A stretch of DNA of 64,000 nt from Gemella haemolysans (lineage in GTDB: Bacteria > Bacillota > Bacilli > Staphylococcales > Gemellaceae): the NCBI RefSeq assembly GCF_012273215.1, contig NZ_CP050965.1:434001-498000 (forward strand), in the 5' to 3' direction. Each line of letters begins with the position of its first letter. Position 1 is the stretch's first letter. Below are positions 43,667-53,663 of the stretch, in pieces. The position numbers and the translations under genes are program-made. The notes under the pieces are model-generated. The model saw nothing but the letters and a program-made list of their open reading frames with translations. It ran no database searches and was not told where the DNA came from.

Positions 43667-44710
43667 ATGATAGAGTTAGGAATTAGTACATTTGGTGAAA
43701 CTACAGAAATTGAAGGTACAGGAATAATACCTGCACATGATGAACGTATTAGAAATATGATTGAGGAAATGAAACTTGCTGATGAAGTTGGTTTAGATCT
43801 TTATGCAATCGGTGAGCATCATAGAGAAGATTTTGCAGTATCAGCACCTGAGATATTACTTGCAGCTGGCGCAGCTGTTACTAAGAATATAAAATTAAGT
43901 TCAGCGGTAACAGTATTATCATCATCAGACCCAGTAAGAGTTTATCAACAATATGCAACTATTGATGCAATATCTAATGGTAGAGCAGAAGTAATGGTAG
44001 GTCGTGGATCATTTACAGAATCATTTCCGTTGTTCGGTTATGATTTAGGTGATTATGAAGAACTATTCGATGAAAAATTAGCAATGTTAGAGAAAATTAA
44101 AGCTAATGAAATGTTAACATGGGAAGGAAAACATACACAAAAGGTAGAAAATAAGGGAGTATATCCAAGAAGTGTTCAAGAAGATTTTCCAATTTGGGTA
44201 GCGACAGGTGGAAATACAGAGTCTACTATAAAAATTGCTCAAAAAGGATTACCGATAGCATATGCTATAATTGGAGGTCAATACAAAGCTTTCAAAGGTT
44301 TAATAGATTATTATAGAGCTATAGGACGTAATGCAGGTCATAGTGAAGATAGATTAAAAGTTGCTTCACATTCTTGGGGATTTGTAGCTGAAACGGATGA
44401 AGAAGCGATTAAAAAATATTTCCATCCTACAAAACAGGTTGTTGATGCAATTTCGAAAGATAGACCGTTTTGGAGACCTCTTACTTTCGAACAATATTTA
44501 AATAGCGTAGGACCAGATGGATCTATGTTAGTAGGTAGTCCAGAAACAGTTGCAAATAAACTTATCGATATGATAGAAACTTTAGGACTAGATAGATTTA
44601 TGCTACATTTACCACTTGGCTCTATGCCACATGAAGATATAATGAAAGCTATAAAACTATTTGGAGAAGAAGTAGCTCCACGAGTTCGTGAATATTTTAA
44701 AAATAAATAA
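43667..44710 (+). CDS. LLM-class flavin-dependent oxidoreductase
   Basis: A 347-residue luciferase-like monooxygenase family protein (TIM-barrel, F420/FMN group). Features include YAIGEHHREDFAVSAPEILLAAGAA near the N-terminus, NGRAEVMVGRGS, and FPIWVATGG in the middle. Such enzymes use reduced FMN to oxidise or reduce diverse small molecules. Co-location with a MarR regulator and matching operators suggests induction by an electrophile or aromatic compound. The substrate is unknown. TAGGAGGA precedes the ATG. Confidence 0.88.
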   Translation: MIELGISTFGETTEIEGTGIIPAHDERIRNMIEEMKLADEVGLDLYAIGEHHREDFAVSAPEILLAAGAAVTKNIKLSSAVTVLSSSDPVRVYQQYATIDAISNGRAEVMVGRGSFTESFPLFGYDLGDYEELFDEKLAMLEKIKANEMLTWEGKHTQKVENKGVYPRSVQEDFPIWVATGGNTESTIKIAQKGLPIAYAIIGGQYKAFKGLIDYYRAIGRNAGHSEDRLKVASHSWGFVAETDEEAIKKYFHPTKQVVDAISKDRPFWRPLTFEQYLNSVGPDGSMLVGSPETVANKLIDMIETLGLDRFMLHLPLGSMPHEDIMKAIKLFGEEVAPRVREYFKNK

Positions 44711-44809
44711 GTAATTGAAATATAATTTCTAATTCAAGTAAAGCTATTTTTTCTAAAAAATGATACTCTATGTTATAATAAATAGACAATAAAAAGATGG
44801 AGAGTACAG

Positions 44810-45505
44810 ATGATTTTAGATAAGTATAAATATTTATTATTTGATTTAGATGATACTTTATTAGATTTCGGTAAAGCACAAGTTTTAGCTTTTAAAAAAT
44901 TATTGAAAGATGAAAATATTGAGTATAATGATGAGTTGTTTGAAAAATATGAAACGATAAATAAATCTTTATGGAGAAGTTTTGAATGTGGAGAAATATC
45001 GAATAAAGAAGTCACTAGTGAAAGATTTATAAGATTTTTTAAGTTGTTTGATAGAAAAGTTGATGGTAGTGAAGTAGATAAAAGATATAGAGGGTATCTT
45101 GCTGAAGGAAATCAACTTTTTGATGGAATAATTGAGATGTTAGAGAAACTAACAACAACTCATAAATTATATGTAGCTTCTAATGGAATAGGTGTTACTC
45201 AACATACAAGATTAAAAAATAATAATCTTAATAAATACTTTGAGAAGATTTTTATTTCCGAAGAAATTGGAAGTAAAAAGCCAGATAAAGAATTTTTTGA
45301 TATTATTTTAAAAGAAATCTGTGTTGAAAATAAGGATGAAGTTTTAATGATAGGAGATACTCTTACATCGGATATATTAGGTGCTAATAATGCAGGGATT
45401 GATAGTTGTTTAGTAGATATTCATAAAATCTTAAATCCAGAGCTAGTACCTACGTATAAAATTGAGAAGACGATAGATTTATTGGAATTAAAAAAAGGAG
45501 TCTAA
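44810..45505 (+). CDS. HAD-family nucleotidase (YjjG-like)
   Basis: A 231-residue haloacid dehalogenase-like phosphatase. Motif I FDLDDTLLDF (D12, D14), motif II VASNG, the lysine in IGSKKPDKEFF and the motif IV acidic pair in MIGDTLTSDILGA are present. It resembles YjjG, a pyrimidine 5'-nucleotidase that removes non-canonical nucleotides. It is a single gene; its stop codon lies within the terminator stem. GATGGAGAG precedes the ATG. Confidence 0.88.
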   Translation: MILDKYKYLLFDLDDTLLDFGKAQVLAFKKLLKDENIEYNDELFEKYETINKSLWRSFECGEISNKEVTSERFIRFFKLFDRKVDGSEVDKRYRGYLAEGNQLFDGIIEMLEKLTTTHKLYVASNGIGVTQHTRLKNNNLNKYFEKIFISEEIGSKKPDKEFFDIILKEICVENKDEVLMIGDTLTSDILGANNAGIDSCLVDIHKILNPELVPTYKIEKTIDLLELKKGV

Positions 45506-45538
45506 GTTGAAAAAATATCAACTTAGACTCCTTTTTTT
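45494..45538. terminator. Strong bidirectional terminator
   Basis: A stem of at least 14 bp (ending at 45509 and starting again at 45517) with A tract before and T tract after. It overlaps the ends of both converging genes, the HAD phosphatase (plus) and the cation exporter (minus). Confidence 0.92.
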
Positions 45539-46442
45539 ATAAACTATGATTGTTGTATTTAATATTTTCTAGCGCGATAAAGCAATGTTCAATATTATAT
45601 TCTTCTTTAAGAAGTATTTTTATATTTTCTACTATTGTGTAATCTTTAGCTGTATTATACTCATTTAAAAGAATGTGCATTGCTGCGTTGATTTCATTTG
45701 TATCAGTGTGCCAAATGTGAAATTCATGAATATCTACGATGCCTTCTATTTTTTTAATCTTATTGTAAACTTCTTCAGTATCTAGAGTAGTAGCTTCCAT
45801 TAAAATTACAAATGATGATTTAGTAATTTTATATCCGCCTTTAAATAATATTATACTGATAATAATACTCATAATAACGTCAACAATTTGATAGTTTGTA
45901 AAGTAAATAATTGTTGAAGAAATTATAATTCCAATTGAACTAATTAAATCACCAAGGAAATGCCATAAAGCACTTTGAATATTAAGATTATCTTCTTCTT
46001 TTAAACTTTTTGTTAAAATTATTGTTACTACAATATTGAAGATTAATCCTATTGTCGATATTATCAGCATTGATTTGAAATCAATGTCTTTAGGATTGAA
46101 AAATCTCATAAATCCTTCAAAAATTAAATAAATAGAAATACCAACTAGCATTAAACCGTTAATAAAGGCAGCTAATACTTCTAATCTCACAAAACCAAAA
46201 GTGTATTTTTTATTTGGCTTTTTTGAACTGAATATCAAAGCAATTAAACTAAAACCTAATGCGATAACATCAGAGAACATATGGAATGAGTCACCTAATA
46301 ACGCTAATGAATTAGAAAGAAGCCCCCCGATATATTCTAATAATGCAAAACTTATTGTTAAAATTAATGTTGTATAAAGTACTTTTTTTGAATATGATTG
46401 AATTTTATAATGTTTTTTATGATGAAAATTTTTTTGTATCAT
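45537..46442 (-). CDS. Cation diffusion facilitator (CzcD/ZitB-like metal exporter)
   Basis: A 301-residue CDF transporter with six helices and a cytoplasmic C-terminal domain. The His/Asp metal site is visible in helix 2 (LLGDSFHMFSD, HxxxD) and helix 5 (HFLGDLISS, HxxxD). The histidine at the start of helix 5 points to zinc. The C-terminal domain has GIVDIHEFHIWHTDTNE, typical of zinc CDFs. It exports zinc or related divalent metal in exchange for protons. TAAGGAGG precedes the ATG on the minus strand. Confidence 0.92.
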   Translation of the reverse strand: MIQKNFHHKKHYKIQSYSKKVLYTTLILTISFALLEYIGGLLSNSLALLGDSFHMFSDVIALGFSLIALIFSSKKPNKKYTFGFVRLEVLAAFINGLMLVGISIYLIFEGFMRFFNPKDIDFKSMLIISTIGLIFNIVVTIILTKSLKEEDNLNIQSALWHFLGDLISSIGIIISSTIIYFTNYQIVDVIMSIIISIILFKGGYKITKSSFVILMEATTLDTEEVYNKIKKIEGIVDIHEFHIWHTDTNEINAAMHILLNEYNTAKDYTIVENIKILLKEEYNIEHCFIALENIKYNNHSL

Positions 46443-46547
46443 TTTATCCTCCTTAATTTATAATATTGTTATTATAAATCATGAAGTAGAACTTTACAAA
46501 AATACTGCACTGATAACAATTATTAGTACTTTTATCATCTGGCTCTA

Positions 46548-46576
46548 TTGCTTTTTTTATATTAGTTTGATAAAAT
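46548..46576 (+). promoter_or_regulatory. Candidate promoter of the SGNH hydrolase gene
   Basis: TTGCTT (46548-46553), 17-base spacer, TAAAAT (46571-46576), 35 bases before the chosen start. Confidence 0.45.
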
Positions 46577-46611
46577 TAAGAAGAATTTAGATGAAAAAGG
46601 TGGAGAAAATT

Positions 46612-47259
46612 ATGCGTATTTTATGTATTGGGGATAGTAACACTTGGGGATATGTTCCAGGTGAGGATGGAGTAAGAACTGATAAACGTTGGACTAAATT
46701 ACTAGCAGAATTTCGTTCTAATGACACTATTATAGAAGAAGCTCTTTGTGGAAGAACAGTTACTGCAAAAGATACGATTGTACCGGTTAGATGTGGTATT
46801 GATACACTACCAATTTTAATGTTAAGTCACGTACCTGTAGATTTAGTAATAATTATGTTAGGGACTAATGATTTGAAAAAACAATTTAATCCGAGTGCGA
46901 AACATATTGCTAGAGGGATTGAAGAATATATTAAATATATAAGAAATCCTCATTTAATCGCTGGATATAAAATTCCGAAGATTCTTGTTGTTTCACCTGT
47001 TCCATTACGTGATGAAATAGTAGAAAGACAAAGCTTATTTGGAGAATTTGATGAAAACAGTTTAAAACAATCAAAATTCTTAGCTCAAACATTTAAAGAA
47101 GTTAGTGATAAATATGAAGTAGACTTTTTAAATGCGGGGCGTGTAGCAGAGACTTCATTAATTGATTGTATTCACTTAGATGAAAAAAATCATGAAAAAT
47201 TAGCGAAGTATATTGCTAGTAAAGTGTCTGAAGTGTTAGATTACGAAGAAGCAAGATAA
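46612..47259 (+). CDS. SGNH/GDSL-family hydrolase
   Basis: A 215-residue esterase-like protein. Block I CIGDSNTWGYVPG has the nucleophile serine, GTNDLK is block III, and DCIHLDEKNHEKLA is block V with the Asp/His pair. It resembles intracellular arylesterase/acyl hydrolases. An in-frame ATG at 46591 precedes, but AAAGGTGGAG lies just before the ATG at 46612, so this one is chosen; the protein then begins MRILCIGDSN, as is usual for the family. There is no signal peptide. Substrate unknown. Confidence 0.88.
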   Translation: MRILCIGDSNTWGYVPGEDGVRTDKRWTKLLAEFRSNDTIIEEALCGRTVTAKDTIVPVRCGIDTLPILMLSHVPVDLVIIMLGTNDLKKQFNPSAKHIARGIEEYIKYIRNPHLIAGYKIPKILVVSPVPLRDEIVERQSLFGEFDENSLKQSKFLAQTFKEVSDKYEVDFLNAGRVAETSLIDCIHLDEKNHEKLAKYIASKVSEVLDYEEAR

Positions 47260-47263
47260 GAAG

Positions 47264-47316
47264 AATCCGATGATAAACTTTCTAAATATGAAAGATTATC
47301 ATCGGATTTGTTTTTT
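47264..47316. terminator. Terminator after the SGNH hydrolase gene
   Basis: A perfect 13-bp stem (47264-47276 with 47296-47308) and a run of T after it. The right arm overlaps the end of the next, converging gene. Confidence 0.88.
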
Positions 47317-48192
47317 ATATTGTTTAAAAGATAGTTTACTTATATATATTGTTAAAATAGCTAGAAGTATATATATCAAATTGAATTCTGAAATAATAAA
47401 TTGATTAACAAAAGTTATACTAAATATTGTAAAATATATTCCGATTATGTATGTATTACCAGATTGCTTAGTTAAAGTTCGATCGATAGTTTTGAAAATT
47501 CTATTATAGATACTTAGTAAAATAATAAAAATAATACTAATTAACCAATATCTATCCACAGGGATATTAAGATTTAAATCACTTAATATCAGAGAAAGAG
47601 TAATAAAATTTGTCATAATAAATAAATGATTAGTTAAATGATTAAAATTAATATCTTTCACATGAATACTTCTAGATATGAAACTTGGGAATAGTTGACT
47701 TATCATAAAAGCAAAAAATATAAACCAATAACAATAATCAATAAATAAAAAACCTAAAAAGAGAGCTAATGTTCGACCAGTGTGAATATAACTAAACGGT
47801 TCCGTTAATTTTTTTATCATTAATTGTTTATTATCTATGAGAATGTACTCTGTAATATGTTGAACACTTAATATAACTGATAGGAGCACTAATGTTGCAA
47901 GAATGAATTTAATATCAAATGTATTTCTTATTAATAAATTTAAGACAACAAGTGTTTGAAAAATTAAAAAGAAATAATTTAGAAAACTATCTTTACCATA
48001 TCTATTTAAATGAACTACTTCTATTAACCAACTATTAAAGAAAATTGTAAAAAGTAGTATAAAATGAATGAATCCATATATTGACTTATCCATATATAAA
48101 TAGTCTATTGAGAATTTACTTATTAATAAAGACAATGAAATTGTGTATAAAGTTGTAAGTATAGTTTCTTTTTTTAAAATAAATTTTAACAC
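47299..48192 (-). CDS. Multi-pass membrane protein of unknown function
   Basis: A 297-residue, strongly hydrophobic protein with about eight to nine predicted helices and short polar loops. I do not recognise the family with confidence. The NSWLIEVVHLNRYGKDSFLNYFFLIFQ segment and the HLTNHLFIMTNF segment faintly recall LtrA (low temperature requirement) proteins. No catalytic motif is visible. AAGGAGGAAG precedes the ATG on the minus strand. It stands alone, behind two terminator hairpins. Confidence 0.7.
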   Translation of the reverse strand: MLKFILKKETILTTLYTISLSLLISKFSIDYLYMDKSIYGFIHFILLFTIFFNSWLIEVVHLNRYGKDSFLNYFFLIFQTLVVLNLLIRNTFDIKFILATLVLLSVILSVQHITEYILIDNKQLMIKKLTEPFSYIHTGRTLALFLGFLFIDYCYWFIFFAFMISQLFPSFISRSIHVKDINFNHLTNHLFIMTNFITLSLILSDLNLNIPVDRYWLISIIFIILLSIYNRIFKTIDRTLTKQSGNTYIIGIYFTIFSITFVNQFIISEFNLIYILLAILTIYISKLSFKQYKKQIR

Positions 48193-48242
48193 AAAAACTT
48201 CCTCCTTATTTACATTTTACCTCACATGATTTTACAAAAAAT

Positions 48243-48285
48243 ATTGAAGTTATCCATAGCAAAATGCTAGGGGGATAACTTCAAT
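48243..48285 (-). terminator. Distal hairpin after the APC permease gene
   Basis: A perfect 13-bp stem (48243-48255 with 48273-48285), extended by an inner AGC/GCT pairing, followed on the minus strand by a T run. It is the second of two hairpins between the APC permease gene and the membrane protein gene. Confidence 0.7.
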
Positions 48286-48355
48286 CTTCTTTACAAAATG
48301 AAAAAAGTTATAATCATATTTTATCAAAAAAAAAATTGAATATCAATAAAATGAA

Positions 48356-48408
48356 TGGACCTTAAAAGTCATTCATTATTAAAGAAAGAATTTTAAGATC
48401 CATTTTTT
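48356..48408. terminator. Proximal hairpin after the APC permease gene
   Basis: A 12-bp stem (48356-48367 with 48391-48402, one G-T pair) around a loop that can itself fold. T-rich on both sides. Confidence 0.65.
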
Positions 48409-48445
48409 AGTTGAGTATTTGAATTTATATAGTTTAATTAAATAG

Positions 48446-49762
48446 TTATTTTTTGAATTTTTTATGAGTTTCTGTGTAAAATACTAAACCAAGTAATGTA
48501 ATAATAACACCACTTATAGCTAATATAAATTGAGTAATAATAGCAGCGAGTACTATGTAAGCTCCACCTATGATAGAAATCCAAGGAACTATAGGGTAAA
48601 ATGGAACTTTATATGGGCGTGGCATATCAGGTTCTCTTTTTCTAAGGACAAATACAGCGAAAAATGTCGCTATGAAGAAAATCCAAATTGTAAATAAAAG
48701 AAAATCTGTAAGAGTATCAAATTCTCCTGTAAACATCATCGCAATAGTTAAAACTAAAGTTACTAAAGCTGAGAAATATGGAATTGAGAATCTATTTAGT
48801 TTGATCCAGAAGTTTTTAAATGGAATCTGATCTTTCATTGCCATTGCATAAGGAACGCGAATAGCTGTCATAGTAAAACCATTCATAGTTCCGTAAACAC
48901 TAATCATAATACCAATGGTTATTATTTTACCACCATTTGGTCCAAATAACTTAGTAGCTACATCATTAGGAACATTACCGTTACCTGCTATTTGTTCCAT
49001 AGGCATAGTAAGTAGATACGCTACATTTATTAGTAGATAAATTGCTGTTATTACTAGTAAACCATATAAAATTGCGCGTGGTAAATCTTTTTTCGGATTT
49101 TTCATTTCACCAGCAATAGTTCCAACATTACTCCATCCGTCATAACCATACATGGCGGCTAACATTGCAGCACCAAGAGCAGCTAGAGGTGTAGAACTAG
49201 TTGATGATGAACTACTAGGAAAAAGTTCAATTGTCGTAGGATTAGGTTGTAATAATCCGAAAACAATAATTGCTATAATTGGTATAAGTTTACAAACAGT
49301 AGCAATAGTTTGAATATGACCACTCGCCTTACTACCAAGTAAGTTTAAACCTGTTACCGTAGTAGCGGCACATGCTCCTACAAGTATTGAATATTTCTTG
49401 TCAACACCAAAAAGATTTAGAAATTGTGTTGAAAAAATAGCGGCGGCTGCAGCTATACTAGCAGGATAATATATTACAGCCTGAGCCCAACCAAGTAAGT
49501 ATGATATTGTTTTTCCATAAGCCTTTTCAACCCAAACTATCATACCCCCGGTTTCCGGTATAGCGGCAGCAAGCTCAGCAGTAGTTAATCCCGCACAAAT
49601 ACTTATAATTCCAGCAAGAATCCAAGCTAGTAGACCAAGGCTGACGTTTCCTGTAGTTTTATATATAACTGCCGCTTTAAAAAATACCCCTGAACCAATT
49701 ACTACGCCAACTACTGTAGAAAAAGCTCCAAAAAATCCAATTTCTTTTCTTAAATTTTCCAA
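48446..49762 (-). CDS. Amino acid permease (APC family, SteT-like exchanger)
   Basis: A 438-residue protein with 12 helices and the APC helix 1 motif VVGVVIGSGVFFKAA. TTAELAAAIPETGGMIVWVEKAYG in the helix 2-3 region and GYDGWSNVGTIAGEMKNPKKDLPRA near helix 6 match the LAT/SteT exchanger group, which swaps serine, threonine or aromatic amino acids. The exact substrate is unknown. A run of G (GGGGGGATTC) lies just before the ATG on the minus strand and may serve as the ribosome binding site. It is a single gene. Confidence 0.88.
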   Translation of the reverse strand: MENLRKEIGFFGAFSTVVGVVIGSGVFFKAAVIYKTTGNVSLGLLAWILAGIISICAGLTTAELAAAIPETGGMIVWVEKAYGKTISYLLGWAQAVIYYPASIAAAAAIFSTQFLNLFGVDKKYSILVGACAATTVTGLNLLGSKASGHIQTIATVCKLIPIIAIIVFGLLQPNPTTIELFPSSSSSTSSTPLAALGAAMLAAMYGYDGWSNVGTIAGEMKNPKKDLPRAILYGLLVITAIYLLINVAYLLTMPMEQIAGNGNVPNDVATKLFGPNGGKIITIGIMISVYGTMNGFTMTAIRVPYAMAMKDQIPFKNFWIKLNRFSIPYFSALVTLVLTIAMMFTGEFDTLTDFLLFTIWIFFIATFFAVFVLRKREPDMPRPYKVPFYPIVPWISIIGGAYIVLAAIITQFILAISGVIITLLGLVFYTETHKKFKK

Positions 49763-51622
<1,860 letters not shown>

Positions 51623-51684
51623 GTCGATATTGATTTATTAAAATCTGATTAAAAGAACATTATTAGGAATAACAAAAATTAAAA

Positions 51685-51742
51685 CTCCCTAAAATTTAGG
51701 AAGCTTTAATAGAAATTAAAGGGAGCTTAGTCTCCCTTTTAT
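51685..51742 (+). terminator. Terminator with competing hairpins between lysS and ftsY
   Basis: A terminator stem (51718-51725 with 51732-51739 and following T) overlaps an alternative hairpin (51704-51710 with 51715-51721), and an upstream CTCCCT (51685-51690) can also pair with its left arm. A small perfect hairpin lies at 51688-51700. The plain reading is a lysS terminator; the mutually exclusive pairings also allow attenuation of ftsY. Confidence 0.65.
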
Positions 51743-51772
51743 TATATAAAAAAGATATATAAGGAGTATCCA

Positions 51773-52837
51773 ATGGCAAGCTTTTTTGAAAAATTAAAAG
51801 AAAAATTTTCTGCTAAGGAAGAATTAAATGAAGAACTGATTTCGCTTGATGAATATGAAGAGTTCGTCGAGAGTCAGTTTGTAACTGAAAAATTTAAAAA
51901 AGGACTAAAAAAATCACGTGATAACTTCTCTAATGCACTTAATAACTTAATTAGTTCGTATAGAGAAATTAACGAAGAATTTTTTGAAGATTTAGAGGAA
52001 TTACTTATTCAATCAGATGTTAGTTATAACACTGTATTAGAATTAGTTGATTATCTAAAAGTTGAGTCACAAAGACAAAATTTAAAAGAACCAAGTGAGC
52101 TTCAAAGTATGATCATTGAGAAGTTGGTAGATGTTTACATGGAAGGAACAGTAAAATCTGAATTAAACTATGCACCAGAAAAAGAACTTTCAGTGTTCTT
52201 ATTTGTAGGGGTTAATGGAGTAGGGAAAACTACATCTATTGGTAAATTAGCTCATAACCTTAAGAAAGAAGGAAAAAAAGTACTTATAGCTGCTGGAGAT
52301 ACATTTAGAGCAGGAGCTATTGATCAACTTGATGTTTGGGCAAAACGTAGTGGTGCAGACATTGTAAAATCACATGAGGGAGCTGATTCAGCAGCGATTA
52401 TCTTTGATGCTATTCAATCTGCTAAAGCAAAAGGTTATGATGTATTACTTTGTGATACTGCGGGTCGTCTACAAAACAAAGATCATCTTATGAAAGAGCT
52501 TGAAAAAATTGTCCGTGTAATTAAAAAAGAAGTTCCAGAAGGGCCACATGAAGTACTTTTAACAATAGATGCGACAACAGGTCAAAACGGTATACTACAA
52601 GCGAAAACATTTAAAGAAGTAAGTGATGTAACAGGTGTTATTCTTACTAAACTTGATGGAACAGCTAAAGGTGGTATAGTCATCGCTATTAAGAAAGAAC
52701 TAGGTATTCCAGTTAAACTTGTAGGTTTAGGGGAAAATATCGATGATTTAGAAGTATTTGATCCTGAACAATATATTTATGGACTATTTTATCAAGAAAA
52801 CTCTGATAAAACTGAAGAACAATCAGAAGCAGAATAG
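51773..52837 (+). CDS. ftsY: Signal recognition particle receptor FtsY
   Basis: A 354-residue SRP GTPase. A short acidic N-terminal region is followed by the NG domain: G1 GVNGVGKTTSIGKLA, the insertion-box region AAGDTFRAGAIDQL, G3 CDTAGRLQNKDHLM, G4 TKLDGTAKGG and the closing GLGENIDDLEVFDPEQYIYGLF. It docks ribosome-SRP complexes at the membrane. TAAGGAG precedes the ATG. In many relatives ftsY follows smc; here it follows lysS. Confidence 0.96.
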   Translation: MASFFEKLKEKFSAKEELNEELISLDEYEEFVESQFVTEKFKKGLKKSRDNFSNALNNLISSYREINEEFFEDLEELLIQSDVSYNTVLELVDYLKVESQRQNLKEPSELQSMIIEKLVDVYMEGTVKSELNYAPEKELSVFLFVGVNGVGKTTSIGKLAHNLKKEGKKVLIAAGDTFRAGAIDQLDVWAKRSGADIVKSHEGADSAAIIFDAIQSAKAKGYDVLLCDTAGRLQNKDHLMKELEKIVRVIKKEVPEGPHEVLLTIDATTGQNGILQAKTFKEVSDVTGVILTKLDGTAKGGIVIAIKKELGIPVKLVGLGENIDDLEVFDPEQYIYGLFYQENSDKTEEQSEAE

Positions 52838-52926
52838 CAATATTGATATAGTTCAATTTATAAACTTAAAAATACTAAAAAGTTATAAAATTTTTTAAAA
52901 TTTGAAGTTTTAATAAATATTTAAGT

Positions 52927-52982
52927 GAGATTTTTCATAAATTGGATTTACGAAATCATATTTGGAAAATCTCTCTTTTTTG
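52927..52982 (+). terminator. Terminator after ftsY
   Basis: Stem 52927-52935 with 52965-52973 around a loop that contains a second small hairpin, followed by a run of T. Confidence 0.7.
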
Positions 52983-53053
52983 TATTATTTTAAAATCAAT
53001 AATTAACATAGAAATATTTTAGTATTAAATTTGAAATTATTTCCGAAAATTAA

Positions 53054-53082
53054 TTGAAAAAATTGTAATAAAAGTATATAAT
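53054..53082 (+). promoter_or_regulatory. Promoter of the EIIA gene
   Basis: TTGAAA (53054-53059), 17-base spacer, TATAAT (53077-53082), 38 bases before the start. Confidence 0.75.
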
Positions 53083-53120
53083 ATATATATTAAGAAGGTA
53101 ATTATATATGGAGGATTAAG

Positions 53121-53624
53121 ATGGGATTTTTATCTAAATTATTCGGAAAAAAAGAAGAGCAAGTAAATGAGGTTGTTTTAAGCTCATACATGAAAGGTAA
53201 AGTAGTAGATATTACAGAAGTACCGGACCCAGTATTTGCTCAAAAAATGATGGGAGATGGATTTGCTATTATTCCTGAAGAAGGGAAACTTATTTCACCA
53301 GTAGCTGGAGAAATTATCCAAGTATTCCCAACAAAACATGCTTTTGGAATTAAATCAGGAGATGTAGAAATTCTTATTCACGTTGGATTAGAAACAGTTG
53401 CTATGAAAGGTGAAGGTTTCGATGTAGCAGTATCTGCAGGAGATAGAGTTGAAGTAGGTCAAACTTTATTAACTTATGACTTAGAGTTAGTTAAAGAAAA
53501 AGCTAAGGATATTATTACTCCTTGTGTAATTACAAACATGGATGCAGTAGCAAATATCGAAGTATTAAAATTAAATGAAACTGTTGATTTCTCACAAGAA
53601 GTAGCAAAAGTAAAACTTAAATAG
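53121..53624 (+). CDS. crr: Glucose-type PTS EIIA protein
   Basis: A 167-residue free-standing EIIA of the glucose family. The phosphorylated histidine is H87 in ILIHVGLETV, and H73 (TKHAFGI) is the second active-site histidine. It passes phosphate from HPr to membrane EIIB/EIIC sugar transporters. As a stand-alone protein it can serve several sugars. GGAGGA precedes the ATG. The 3' end lies in a long palindrome. Confidence 0.94.
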   Translation: MGFLSKLFGKKEEQVNEVVLSSYMKGKVVDITEVPDPVFAQKMMGDGFAIIPEEGKLISPVAGEIIQVFPTKHAFGIKSGDVEILIHVGLETVAMKGEGFDVAVSAGDRVEVGQTLLTYDLELVKEKAKDIITPCVITNMDAVANIEVLKLNETVDFSQEVAKVKLK

Positions 53625-53648
53625 ACCTAGGTCTATTTAAGTTTTACT
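53609..53648. terminator. Perfect 40-bp palindrome at the end of the EIIA gene
   Basis: Positions 53609-53648 read the same on both strands, centred on CCTAGG. They include the last codons and stop of the EIIA gene and end 15 bases before the next start. As RNA it would form a very stable hairpin, but only a four-T tract follows, so it may be a terminator, an mRNA 3'-end stabiliser or both. Confidence 0.85.
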
Positions 53649-53663
53649 ATTAGTAACGAATTT

